55,983 nucleotides of DNA, from contig NGBS01000051.1 in assembly GCA_002245135.1 (NCBI GenBank), positions 1 to 55,983 of the forward strand. The letters run 5' to 3'. The notes beneath the pieces were generated by a model, which saw only the letters and a program-made list of their open reading frames with translations, did no database searches and was not told the origin of the DNA. The stretch comes from Proteromonas lacertae. Its lineage: Eukaryota; Sar; Bigyra; Opalinata; Proteromonadidae. Below, one piece after another: positions 30,912 through 41,958 of the stretch. The position numbers were made by a program, and so were the translations under genes. The first letter of the stretch is position 1. Each line of letters opens with the position of its first letter.

Positions 30912-31144
30912 AAAAGTAATAAAATATACATACATAAAAGTCTTTTTATATTATTTTATTTAGTAGTTATATTTTTGTTTGTTTTTACATTTATATATCT
31001 CACAGCGAAGTAATACTTCATTTAAACTAACAAATAGACAATTACTTAGATATTGGATATATTTCTATCTAATCCTCTAAATCAATCAAATTATTCCATG
31101 TAACACATGAATTACTATTTTTGAACAATTCACAACCTCTCAAT

Positions 31145-31455
31145 TATTTTAATGTAATATTTTATGTAAATAATCACTAAAAGAGTTAGAAAATAAAAAT
31201 TTGTCAATGAGTGTATTATTATACAATCTACCTACAAAAACATAATTAGTTTTAAAATTACCTGATTTTGGTAATTATTTATATATTGAATATTATTATA
31301 TATATTAATACTTGTATTCATAATTAGTAACATATAAAAATATTTTTGATTGTTTCTTATTATAAGCTTCTAAAAATGTAATACAAGTTTGAGTGTAATT
31401 TTTTTAAAATACTCGTACTCGCCAACTAAAACCTTAAAATCATTAATATATTTTT
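31145..31455 (-). repeat. Dispersed ~300-bp repeat, mirror copy in right arm
   Basis: Reverse complement of the left-arm copy near 19500-19810, carried along with the arm. Confidence 0.55.
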
Positions 31456-31688
31456 TTACAACATTAGGCAGAAAAACAATTAAGCAAAGTATACAGGTTT
31501 TTTGGATAGGATGAAATTGTTTTATATTTATAATTGTGAGTATTTTCGTGTAATTATGTGCTTATTAAAATAGTTATATAGTTAAATAGAGTATATGCTA
31601 TATCTAACTCTTTGCATTTTATGTTATGGAAATTATTTATACATCAAAAATAAAACGAAAATAATATATTTAAAAAAACAATCAGTAT

Positions 31689-33205
31689 TTAATTTTGATT
31701 TGAAATAGATAATAATTCAATTGAATTTTCTGAATAATACATTTCAACATAAGGATATAATGGAGAAGGTAAATCTTTAACAAGTAAAACAGGAGATGAA
31801 TCATTATGACTTATCCAAAATTCTCTTTTATTCATATCAACTATCACTTCATAAATTGAACCATCTCCATGATTATTGAAATTTGGATTTGAATTTACAA
31901 CTCTTCCAATATGACAATATGAAGTAATATCTTGACTTTTATCTTCAAACGCAACATAATTACATGTTGTTGATTCATTATGAATACTACTACCAGAATA
32001 TGTATTATTAGTTGATAATCCTAACATCATAATATCATATTCACTTCCATTTTGATGAAATTTATATTTGATATGATAAACTCCATTTTCCATTTTCAGA
32101 TTTAAATAACAATGATTATAAAAACCATTTGTATTACTTATTAATTTTCCACTATTTGAGATTTCTATTCCTCTACTTTTGTTTAATTCTGTGAATTTTC
32201 CTATCACATATTCTAATGACATTTTGAATTTCTTTTCATTTACAATATTCTTACAACTTATTTCATATTCTCTCTTTTCATATTCTTCTTCTACTTTTCC
32301 ATAAATTATTCCATTGTCTATATCTATCATTATTCCATTAGGTAATGGTGGATTTATTGAAAATTCAATTACATCTCCATCAACTGATGGGATTATAATT
32401 ATTTCTTCATTTAATATAAATGAATATTCTGATTGAGGATATGAAAATGATGTGATTTCTTTTGTTTTTAATTCATTCAATAATTCTTTATCTTTGATGA
32501 TTTCACTCATTTCTTCTTCTTCTTCGAAACTCAATCTCTTGTTTTGGATATAATCAATTAAACTGTCTTTGCCATCAGAGTCTAAGTAAGATTCTTCATT
32601 CAATATTCTAAAAAGAATTTCTTTTCCACATACTTCTTCTATTATTGAAATATCCTCTTTATCATCAACAAATAAACATATACTTTTCATTGTTCGATTT
32701 CTTTTATTCTCATTATATTCCATACATAATCTATCCAATATACTTCTCTTTTCGATATTTGAGATATATTCTATTTAAATATATTTGTAATATTTATACT
32801 TTCGATTTTCTTGTTTTTATATTTCATTATCATCAATGCTATTTCGGTCATTTTTACTTTATTCGTTTCTAATATACACATTATTTCATCATCCAATTCT
32901 TCTTCTTCTATTTTATCCAATATTCCTCTTTCTTCTTCATTAAAGTCTTCTTCTTTATTATCTTCATTGTATTTGTTGATTATTACATTTTGAATTCTCT
33001 CATCTTTTATCTTACATAAATCTATGTGATTGTTACATTCATTTTTCTTTAATTCTATTTTCATTTCATTCAATTCCCTTTCATAAATGCTCTTACATTT
33101 GATCAATGTCACTTCTTTTGTTATCTATTTTCATTATATATACAATATATTAAATACATCCAAATTCGGTTGTTTCTGCTTTATATCCTCTTTCATTTCA
33201 TTCAT
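31689..33205 (-). CDS. BACK-PIG-SPRY family gene lacking BTB (right arm, 484 aa), mosaic
   Basis: Exons 33158-33205, 32800-33124 and 31689-32770, with introns of 33 and 29 nt mirroring the left arm. ATG at 33205, TAA at 31689. From SILDRLCMEYNENKRNRTMK through the PIG segment to RGIEISNSGKLI it is identical in protein to the 37-kb gene; after that its SPRY follows the left-arm gene (STNNTYSGSSIHNESTTC), with private changes such as FEDKSQDITS. Flanking arm DNA matches the left arm. This is the signature of gene conversion. Role presumed as for its relatives: a ligand-binding SPRY protein without BTB. Confidence 0.72.
32771..32799 (-). other. Short intron (29 nt), right-arm SPRY-family gene
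   Basis: GTATAAATATTACAAATATA...AATAG on the minus strand. Identical to the intron of the 37-kb gene and different from the left-arm intron at several bases, so the converted tract includes it. Confidence 0.75.
33125..33157 (-). other. Short intron (33 nt), right-arm SPRY-family gene
   Basis: Mirror of 17799-17831; phase 0 after QPNLD. Confidence 0.6.
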
Positions 33206-33660
33206 TTCTTTTAATCAAATTAAAATACAGTATTACTATGTATTTGTATGTATTATTTTGTATTTCATTTCTATCATCTAATACTGTGATTTATTATTCA
33301 ATTATAGTTTCTTTACTAAGATTGAGCATTTTTATAAGTATATTTATACACAAATTGCGATATTTACTAAACAATCATCAATTTTCTTATATTACCTATT
33401 AATATGTAGATATAAATATGATTATATTAAAAATGTATTTGAATTAGAAATAATGATGAAATGAGTTTGAAAAGAATGAAAATGTAAATGATACATGTAA
33501 ATGACATTATCAAAATAGAAATGAATTTTCTTGATTTAAAAGATGAATGAAAGATAAACAAAGATGAAAGTAGTTTATATAAGTTGATTGTATGAATTTT
33601 AATATAAATATAGAGGAAATTAGTATGAAAGAGCTGTTGTAGTATATTTAAATCTAGGCG

Positions 33661-33855
33661 TTGAAAACTTATGCATTATTTCGTAATGGTGAAAGAGAAG
33701 ATGTATTAAAGTTAGTGCAACAACTAATTGTATATTCTAGTATACACAGCATTATAAAGCCAATACTGCGTAACAAAAGCCATTATGAGCTAGAACTAGA
33801 AGCATTGAATTCTAATGTGAATAGTGATAGTCTAGTAAATATTCAAATACAATAA
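33661..33855 (+). pseudogene. Truncated copy of the orphan gene at 16873-17295
   Basis: The first ~63 codons match the left-arm orphan (TYALFRNGEREDVLKLVQQL, ELELEALNSNVNSDSLVNIQ) with a few changes. The match stops dead at the arm edge, where a stop codon follows. A by-product of the duplication. Confidence 0.7.
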
Positions 33856-33998
33856 TAATGCTATGTAAAAGCAAAATTAAAGATAAAGAATTAAGAATAA
33901 TGCTTCATCCTATGAAGCCAAGGAAAGAAATTGATTGTTCTTTAAGTTTAGAGGAGTTTTCATGCAACCTGTAGAATATGGATTATATGATGTACAAA

Positions 33999-34395
33999 CA
34001 GGGTTGTATAAATTGGTTTGCGTATGGAGGTCAGTCTGTCATACATATCATCTATTTTATTCCTTTTTTGTTGCTATTTGCAACATATAATTTTGAGTTA
34101 GTATTGTCATATAAAATGTTAATGATATAATTTCTAAATCTATTTCTATTTTATTCTAATATTTACTTCTACAATAAGTCGTAATTTACTACTGTTTTTA
34201 TGACATATATTCTTCTAATTCCTCTAAAATTAAATTACAAGAATAGTAAAAACTCAGCAACTGTCGGTTAATTCATACTACAAAATTATCTTAAATACAT
34301 GATTTTATGATTAGAAACACATACTACAAAAGAGGTCAGCTAATATTTACTAGATAGGTTTTATCGAAAGGTTATGACCGATTTATACAACCCTG
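33999..34395. mobile_element. Short non-autonomous hAT-like element (about 0.4 kb)
   Basis: Inverted ends CAGGGTTGTATAAATTGG (left) and, reverse-complemented, CAGGGTTGTATAAATCGG (right), the same termini as hAT element 2. Subterminal GGAGGTCA.../AGAGGTCAGC words recur near both ends. No coding capacity. The flanking 8-mers (TGTACAAA and ACCCTGTC after removing the later insertion) do not match, so a target duplication is not confirmed. Confidence 0.6.
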
Positions 34396-34398
34396 ACC
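34391..34398 (+). repeat. Left target-site duplication of hAT element 2 (CCCTGACC)
   Basis: Repeated exactly at 36848-36855. Its first five bases are the terminal CCCTG of the short hAT-like element, so element 2 landed on that element's end. Confidence 0.9.
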
Positions 34399-34666
34399 CA
34401 GGGTTGTATTTATAGGTTACCGACGGAGATAGGTCAAAACCTATAGGTTTTGCCTTGACTGTCGGTCGGTCAAGCCTTACAAGCCGTATATTATAAAATC
34501 TATTTTAATTCATTATATACTAATTTTCCCTTCATAAAAACTATCTTATAATATATTTTAATACTTGATTCATATATTTTCAATTCAATTAAATAATTTT
34601 TAACTTTTTATAAAGAATTACAATTTAATACTCAACAATAATTAGGTATTTTATATAATTATGCTC

Positions 34667-36393
34667 TTATTTATTTCTACTAATCATCAGTTTCATTTGT
34701 AATCTATCACATGATAAATTTGATTTGGATAAGTTACTTATTTGTCCAGCCTCGGAAAATATTCTTTCTGGCTCTGAAGATGTTGCTAGACTGTTTAAAC
34801 TGTTCTTGGCAAGTATGTATACCCTAGGAAACTTGGACTTTAATGATAGCCAGATATTTCCAATGGTTTCAGAGGTGCTGTAATGAATATCATATTGCAA
34901 ATATTCTTGTACTTCATTTGGCATAATTAATCTCTTTCTTTTTACTACTTTTTCAAGATATTTATCTAATGTAGTTTCTTCTATTGAATATGTTTCTTCG
35001 ATTTCAGTATTTATATAATTCAATGAATTAATTAATAAACTTTTAGATTTTTCAAATTCTGAATCGCTAAACCCTAGAGTACTATGAAGAATGAATGATT
35101 TCACTCTAGGGTCTAACATGCAGCACAACAGAGGCAAATCACTATCATTACATATATTATTTAGTCTTTTTATCATATTAATTTTGATGCTCTTAGCATA
35201 TTCCTGTATCTTTGTTGGATAACCTGTTTTGAACTCAAATAAAGTCTGTTTATAATGTAATACAGCCATTCCCATAGTCATGTCTCTATCTTCCAATATC
35301 TTAGTAAGTTTGTATAATGGTTCGAGTATATCACATAGTTTATCTAGAATAACATACGCTATATTGGTAGGGGAAGGGATAAATTTAAGCAACTCATCTT
35401 CTTTTGGTTTTATGGCATTAACTATACCTATAAGTTTTTCTTGGTTATACTGTTTAAGATTGTTTTTGTATTCATTTGTTTTTTCTTCATAATATTGATG
35501 CAATATTTCTTTACTTTCATAAAATTTCTTTAACATAATATATAAACTATTCCACCGAGTTGTCGTTAAAGTAGGTATACATAAATTGAGCTTATTTTTG
35601 TTTACGACGGTTCTTAGTTGTTTACCTAGATCTACAAACACTATTACATTAATATCTATAACTCCTCCTTTAACCATAGCCCCATTAATAGCAAGTTGAA
35701 GGCTATGGTTCATACATCTTACATTTGTTACACATGCATCTCTTATACCTTTCACCATATTCTTTCCATTGTCTGAAGTAACTGAAGTTATTTCAAATCC
35801 ATACATTTCTTTTATGAAATTTATTGTGTCTGTAATTGTGTCTGCCTTTTCATTAACAACTTCTACAACACCAAGTGTTACTGTAACTGATTCAAACAAA
35901 TCGTTGAAATAACATCCACTAATAGCTACTAGTTCACTGGAACGCTCCGATTTCCACCCATCTATAGCAAGTGCGACGTGTTTACCATTTAAATCTTTCT
36001 TTAATTTATCCTATAAAAAATATAAAAATAATATACAACAATTTCTGTGTTTCTTTTAATTAAAAAGTCATTATATATCACTCTTCTTGGTGGCTTATAT
36101 CCTAATTTACTGCAGAATCTACGAAAACTACTACTGTCTAACACAGTAGTGCTTATATGATCGTAAGTGATGAAATCAAATAAGCTTTGTTCTATCTCAT
36201 TATTGTTTATCTTTACATCTTCATCTACATAATTATGTGAACTAATTTGGTGAAGTTTGACAGCCTTTCCATTTTTCACGTTACAAGCGTATCGAGCACC
36301 ACAAAATATGCAAATACATTTATCAAGGCTTTTTATCTTTAACATATTATACCAAAAGGTTTTGTAGAAGTTAAAATTAAGATGTTCAAGCAT
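34667..36393 (-). CDS. hAT transposase 2 with BED finger (spliced, about 566 aa)
   Basis: Exon 1 from ATG at 36393 to 36037; 26-nt intron 36011-36036; exon 2 36010 to TAA at 34667. Exon 1 holds the BED finger (CICIFCGARYACNVKNGKAV then KLHQISSH) and TTVLDSSSFRRFCSKLGY. Exon 2 begins the RNase-H-like core (HVALAIDGWKSERSSELVAI), continues SVTSDNGKNMVKGIRD, RCMNHSLQLAINGAM and TTRWNSLYIMLKKFY, and ends with the dimerisation domain (ATSSEPERIFSEAGQISN). It is only distantly related to transposase 1. The frame is whole, so it could mobilise itself and its deleted derivatives. Confidence 0.88.
36011..36036 (-). other. Very short intron (26 nt) in hAT transposase 2
   Basis: GTATATTATTTTTATATTTT...TATAG on the minus strand, phase 0 between NTEIV and DKLKKDLNGKHVALAIDGWK. 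It joins the BED exon to the catalytic exon and is the shortest intron recognised here. Confidence 0.7.
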
Positions 36394-36847
36394 ATTTGCC
36401 TCTTTTAAGGCAATAACTTCACGAGCCGCTCCAATTGGTAAAACTATACTCCTAGAATATATAATGATAGATTATATTAGATACATTTATGATAATTTTA
36501 AGAAATAATTAATGTCAAGCTAAAAGTTTGCCATTTTTTCTTTCAAATTTTTATAATCATTCTGTACTTTATATTACACATATAACACAATAGAATAACT
36601 CATTGGTAAGGTTAGATTCAATTATGAAGAAAGAAAAAAGCGCATCGACCGACGGTTAATTCGGTATTTTATAGAATGATATATAGAGCTTGAATTCAAT
36701 ATGTACAGTTAGATAATATTATTAATATCACATGTTTAGGAGGAGGTCAGCTAATAGTTACTACAGCCTGGTGTCGGTCAGCATTTATTTATTGACCTAC
36801 GACCGATCGGTTTTCTCCGTCGGTCATGACCGATTTATACAACCCTG

Positions 36848-36855
36848 CCCTGACC
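36848..36855 (+). repeat. Right target-site duplication of hAT element 2 (CCCTGACC)
   Basis: Exact partner of 34391-34398. Confidence 0.9.
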
Positions 36856-37005
36856 CTGTCAAATCATATTATGAGGCATTTGTGAAAATATAGTGAAGAG
36901 GATGCTATCTTATGGAAATTATTCTTTTACGCCAAGAATAAAACAAAATAATACAAAATTAACAAATCAATAACAAAATAATATATATATAAAAACAATC
37001 AGTAT

Positions 37006-39162
37006 TTAATCTTCTTGAGAAACTGATAATAATTTAATTGAATCTTCTGAATAATATAATTCAGCATATGCATATAATGGAGAAGGTAAATCTTTAACAA
37101 GTAAAACAGGAGATGAATCATTATGACTTATCCAAAATTCCCTTTTCTTCATATCAACAATCACTTCATAAATTGAATCCTTTCCATCATCTTTGAAATC
37201 TACATCTCCAATATCCATATTTCTAATAGTATCATCTTTATTTCCAAAGTTTGGTTTTTCAGTAACAATAGTTCCAATATCACATTGAGTAGCTATATTA
37301 TCAATCCATATACAGCAATTACATGTTATTGGTTTATCATATATTTGATAATCTTTGGATAATCCTAACGTTATGCCACCATAATAGCAACAATTTTGAT
37401 GATATTGATATTTGATATGATAAACTCCATTTTCCATTGTCAAAGTTAAATAACATCGACTCCAATCACCGTCATTGTGTGTTATTAATTTTCCACTATT
37501 TGAGATTTCTATTCCTCTACTTTTGTTTAATTCTGTGAATTTTCCTATCACATATTCTAATGACATTTTGAATTTCTTTTCATTTACAATATTCTTACAA
37601 CTTATTTCATATTCTCTCTTTTCATATTCTTCTTCTACTTTTCCATAAATTATTCCATTGTCTATATCTATCATTATTCCATTAGGTAATGGTGGATTTA
37701 TTGAAAATTCAATTACATCTCCATCAACTGATGGGATTATAATTATTTCTTCATTTAATATAAATGAATATTCTGATTGAGGATATGAAAATGATGTGAT
37801 TTCTTTTGTTTTTAATTCATTCAATAATTCTTTATCTTTGATGATTTCACTCATTTCTTCTTCTTCTTCGAAACTCAATCTCTTGTTTTGGATATAATCA
37901 ATTAAACTGTCTTTGCCATCAGAGTCTAAGTAAGATTCTTCATTCAATATTCTAAAAAGAATTTCTTTTCCACATACTTCTTCTATTATTGAAATATCCT
38001 CTTTATCATCAACAAATAAACATATACTTTTCATTGTTCGATTTCTTTTATTCTCATTATATTCCATACATAATCTATCCAATATACTTCTCTTTTCGAT
38101 ATTTGAGATATATTCTATTTAAATATATTTGTAATATTTATACTTTCGATTTTCTTGTTTTTATATTTCATTATCATCAATGCTATTTCGGTCATTTTTA
38201 CTTTATTCGTTTCTAATATACACATTATTTCATCATCCAATTCTTCTTCTTCTATTTTATCCAATATTCGTCTTTCTTCTTCATTAAAGTCTTCTTCTTT
38301 ATTATCTTCATTGTATTTGTTGATTATTACATTTTGAATTCTCTCATCTTTTATTAAATATATTTCTATATGATTTTTACATTCATTTTTCTTTAATTCT
38401 ATTTTCAAGTCTTTCAACGTATCTTTATTTTCTTTTGTTATCTCTTTCTCTTTTATCTTTTCACCATCGATATCTTCTTCTATCATGTGTTTAAAATCAT
38501 CTTTTAACTCTTTATAATCTTTCTTATTCTTTTGGAATTTATACCATTCTAATAAGCGATTTAATAACCAACTCTCACTTCGAATTATCACATCTTTCAT
38601 GTTTAATATCTCAATCAAATTATTCATTTCTAATCTCAACAAATATTCATTGTTATATAAATATTTATATCCTCGCTTCTCTATTTCTTTCTCTAGCAAA
38701 TCATGAATCTCTTTTGAATGTTCAGGGAATTTGTTTGAAATGTCTATAACTTTGATTAAGATATCATCATCAATATCTTCCATTATAAATCCAATACAAT
38801 CATCCATGAATTTTTTGTCAAAAAAATAAAGATTAAATATCAATATTTCCCACACATTCTCTTTACAGATTATCAATTCACCACCACTGTAGTATCTCTC
38901 CATCTCATAAAAAATAGTTTCGCTTATATCTTCAGGTAACTCCAAAACTCCAACAAACTCACGATCTAACAACAGTTTCTTTAGAGTTTCATTTCCATTC
39001 ACTAAAATTGACTTGATTGATTTGATTATATTATCTCCACACCTCACTTCTATATCACCAAAACCACTTTCAACCAATTTTCGACATAATCTATTATCAT
39101 AACATCAATTTAAAATACCCTTTTTCTTGAAGATCTATTTTAGTTTTGATTATCTTTGTCAT
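37006..39162 (-). CDS. BTB-BACK-PIG-SPRY protein, full-length family member (699 aa)
   Basis: Exons 39119-39162, 38144-39090 and 37006-38114, with introns of 28 and 29 nt; 2100 nt in total, exactly 700 codons. ATG at 39162 (MTKIIKTKIDLQEKG), TAA at 37006. Order: BTB (about 15-115, LCRKLVESGFGDIEVRCGDN), BACK (about 120-215, RSESWLLNRLLEWYK), a charged helical part, CLFVDDKEDISIIEEVCGKE, a putative Ig-like He_PIG segment (SINPPLPNGIMIDIDNGIIY) and a C-terminal SPRY (about 520-695, VIVDMKKREFWISHNDSSPV). Its SPRY has a longer insert than its relatives (FGNKDDTIRNMDIGDVDF). BTB-BACK proteins often bridge Cullin-3 to a target, here presumably chosen by SPRY; this is family knowledge, not shown here. 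Confidence 0.8.
38115..38143 (-). other. Short intron (29 nt), full-length SPRY-family gene
   Basis: GTATAAATATTACAAATATA...AATAG. Splicing gives NKKIEKYISNIEKRSILDRL in phase; same site in two paralogues. Confidence 0.78.
39091..39118 (-). other. Short intron (28 nt) after exon 1, full-length SPRY-family gene
   Basis: GTATTTTAAATTGATGTTAT...AATAG joins QEKG to LCRKLVESGF. The same junction exists in the BTB-BACK gene at 14.8 kb. Confidence 0.7.
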
Positions 39163-39766
39163 GATAGGTAATGAAATGCTAAATTTTGAATAACCCAAAA
39201 TTTTGAATAACCCAAAATTTAAAACATGATTTTATTCTATTGCAGATAGTGTGATAAGGACAATAATACATTTTTCTGATGAATATTAAACTATTCCCTC
39301 AAGTAATAGAATCAATCTCAAAGATAAATAGAACATTGAGTTAAAAGCAGGTTCAATCTTATCATTAGTTAATTTAGTATCACATATGCAAAGAGCAACA
39401 TTCTATACACTACAAGAGAATTTACATTCAAAATGGTTTGTGATAAATTGAAAGAACATTCCAAAAAGCAGTTATTGATAATGAGAATGTGATATTATTT
39501 TTAGAAGAATTAAAACAGACGAATAAGTGGTGAAGTTCCTGGTATGTATACCGTCAAGTTATTAATTATATATAATAACTAGCCGTTTTATTGATAATAA
39601 CAAAAAGTATATCAATTATTATAATTTTGTTTAGCTTCTACTAATTTTTAATTTCAGCTGTGTCTATATATAATTTATATATATTTCAAGAACTGTATAA
39701 ATAACATCACCAACTGTGTATATATTTCATATAATATACTACTTTCCCCCTTTATATAATATCACG
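39163..39766. other. Spacer with a small tandem repeat and coding scraps
   Basis: Two copies of AAATTTTGAATAACCCA lie at 39181-39218. Scraps on the plus strand (KAGSILSLVNLVSHMQRATF, NENVILFLEELKQTNKW, about 39345-39530) look like a worn gene of unknown kind. Confidence 0.35.
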
Positions 39767-40371
39767 ATAAGAAAGTTTGACTCGAATTTAAATAGGACTT
39801 ACATACTTCACTCAAACTGGCTTGAAACTTTTTTAATTTAACACCTTTTTCTTTTCATTTTTTTGTTATGATAGAGTTTGAATCAAAAGTTAATATTTTG
39901 TATAAGTATTGAGTTCATGTTATAGTTTGTATTTTGCTATATAAATCAAAAATAAATTTTTGATGCATTTATAATTTAGATGATATAGACAATTAAACTG
40001 CATATTTCATAACATATGTACATATTCAGAAGTAATACATACTTAAAACCATTATATGTTCTTCGAACTAAGTCTTATTTTCAAATGCACTATCTTAATA
40101 GTTTAATGTTACTAATTATATGCAGTCATACAAAATATGCAAAATATGGTACATCACACAACAAACTAACATGTATCTATCACGTACAAAAAATACATTT
40201 GAATGCTGAAAGTAAATAAATCTTATTCACAGCAATATGCATATTTAATCCTTGAATTCATGAATATAGGCTAAATAATGTTATAATCATAATAACTATA
40301 AAATTGAAAAAAAATAGTAATTAAAACTCTTCAGCATAAGCAATTGTAAGTAAAAAAAATCATTTAAAATT
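39767..40371 (+). repeat. 605-bp direct repeat, copy B
   Basis: Same length as copy A (24415-25019), differing at only a few bases seen by eye (for example GATAGAGTTTG against GATAAAGTTTG). Confidence 0.85.
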
Positions 40372-40758
40372 GATATACAAAAATATTTATACTGAATATA
40401 ATGTACACAAGAAGATAATTGGATAAATAAAAAATGAAAAAGTGATACAAAAGACAAATGTATTTGGTAATGTCATAATTACCTAAAAAAGAATATGATG
40501 GCTATACTTTTATTTTCTATCATAATAATAGGTCAAATACATTGGTGTGAAGATAGAGTATTTGGAGGTTTTACAATAGAAATAAGAAGATATGTGATGG
40601 ATGTAGATAGTGGATTTCGACAGTTGCATATGTTTCTTAACATTTAATCCACAAATGTAATAATAACAAGTGGATTTACAACGAATCAATTATTTATAAA
40701 CATAACTAGTAAATGTTAGTAAATAAACCTCATGGTAATATATTTAGGTGTTAAGCAT
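40372..40758 (+). other. 387-bp segment present in copy B and absent from copy A
   Basis: Lies between the 605-bp repeat and the synthase fragment; copy A has only about 14 bp there. It holds scraps such as IHWCEDRVFGGFTIEIRRY with no clear family. Either copy A lost it or copy B gained it. Confidence 0.5.
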
Positions 40759-41610
40759 AATATAGATTGGTGTGGTATTTTGAATATATGGAAATATATA
40801 TTGTATCAGAATTATCCAATATAGTGTTTTTTTCACAATTCCATATGATTATCCAACAATACAAAAGATGGCATATTATTAATTAAGATGGTCGAAATAG
40901 TGGCTTAACTGCTCCAAATGGCCTAGCCCAACAGAAAGTGATATAAGTTATATTGAATCTCAAATCATTTCACAATAATAGTCCATTATATGTTGGGGTT
41001 GTAAAGACAAATATTGCACATTTAGAATCAGCTTCAGGTATTGTAAGTTTGATTAAATCAATATTTATGTTAGAGAATAAGAAAATCATCACTTCAACTT
41101 GCATGATTTAAAGATAGCTATTCCAACAAAACATTTACCATTACCAGATAATAAATATTGTATTGGTATTGGTGTAAGTTCATTTGGATTTAGTGGAACA
41201 AATGCCTATGTTATATTAGAGAACTATATGAAACTCAACCAATATTTAAAGAAAATATGGATGAATGTAATAAGATATTATCCTCCTATTCATCTCCAAA
41301 TCTATTAGAACTATACACTCAACCCTGTTTATTCAGTATCGAATATAGTTTATATAAGATGTGGTTAAGTTTCGGAATGGAAACCTCGTGTGTATGTAGC
41401 TGGAGACGTAAGTGGAATAATGAGTTTAGAAGATGGATTGAAATTAATAGCAACAAGAGGTAAATTGATGAATAGTTGAGAACATAATAAAGGAGGAATA
41501 TTAGCTATATTTTTAGAAAGTGAAAAAGTGTTAGAATATATAAATAAATATAATGGTATAGAGATTGGATGTTATAATGGTCAAAAATTGAATGTATTAA
41601 GGAAGTAGAA
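40759..41610 (+). pseudogene. Polyketide synthase KS-AT fragment, copy B
   Basis: Longer than copy A. Ketosynthase blocks in order: QDGRNSGLTAPNGLAQQK, VGVVKTNIAHLESASGIV, SLIKSIFMLENKKI and SSFGFSGTNAYVILE. Acyltransferase blocks: QPCLFSIEYSLYKMWLSFGM, GDVSGIMSLEDGLKLIATRG and NKGGILAIFLESEKVLEYIN. These are the classic order and words of a type I modular synthase. The frames are broken and the GHS nucleophile block is damaged. A dead 3' KS / 5' AT piece of a host gene. Confidence 0.8.
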
Positions 41611-41873
41611 ATAATATTTAATTCACTATCTATGATAAAAACGTGATAATGTAAAAGCATTAAAACAAAATAACTGCTATTCGTAAGGAAATATATATCT
41701 CTATCTTTATACAGATTAATCATTTCATCTATAGAATTAAAGTCTGTTATTTCTTTGATAGTAAAAAACTTGTCAACAAATCTGCTATAATCTATACAGC
41801 CGTTTTCAACTATCAAAATATTAATGATCTTATTTATTTTAAAAACTTGAGAAAAGTTAGAGGTCTTATACAT
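41505..41873 (-). CDS. Orphan protein (122 aa), paralogue of 25662-26294
   Basis: ATG at 41873. IYFLTNSSYFVLMLLHYHVF then IIDSELNIISTSLI aligns with the 26-kb orphan. The 3' third overlaps the synthase fragment on the opposite strand and may be non-coding. Function unknown; possibly a truncated copy. Confidence 0.35.
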   Translation of the reverse strand: MYKTSNFSQVFKINKIINILIVENGCIDYSRFVDKFFTIKEITDFNSIDEMINLYKDRDIYFLTNSSYFVLMLLHYHVFIIDSELNIISTSLIHSIFDHYNIQSLYHYIYLYILTLFHFLKI

Positions 41874-41958
41874 TTAGCCAATATATTTGTTTTAAAAATA
41901 AAATCTAACTTTTGTTTGAGAAAAGATCAAGCCAATGATCTAATTTTTAATTTTAAAA

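Larger units (their letters stand above)
29428..33853 (-). repeat. Right arm of 4.4-kb inverted duplication
   Basis: Reverse complement of 17103-21525. The junctions are sharp: inner at ATGATAAT within SNF1, outer after CAAATACAAT in the orphan gene. Arm spacing is about 7.9 kb. Confidence 0.88.
34399..36847 (-). mobile_element. hAT DNA transposon 2, apparently complete (2.45 kb)
   Basis: Ends CAGGGTTGTATTTATAGG (left) and CAGGGTTGTATAAATCGG (right, reverse complement), with perfect 8-bp duplications outside. Inside both ends lie GACCGACGGTC-like words (GTCGGTCGGTCAAGCC left, CCGTCGGTCATGACCG right), likely transposase-binding repeats. It carries one spliced transposase with no stops. Exact duplications and an open gene suggest recent arrival. 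Confidence 0.92.

Noticed and set aside
33991-34403. Target duplication for the 0.4-kb hAT-like element
   Set aside because: Flanking 8-mers do not match even after removing hAT element 2, so none is claimed.
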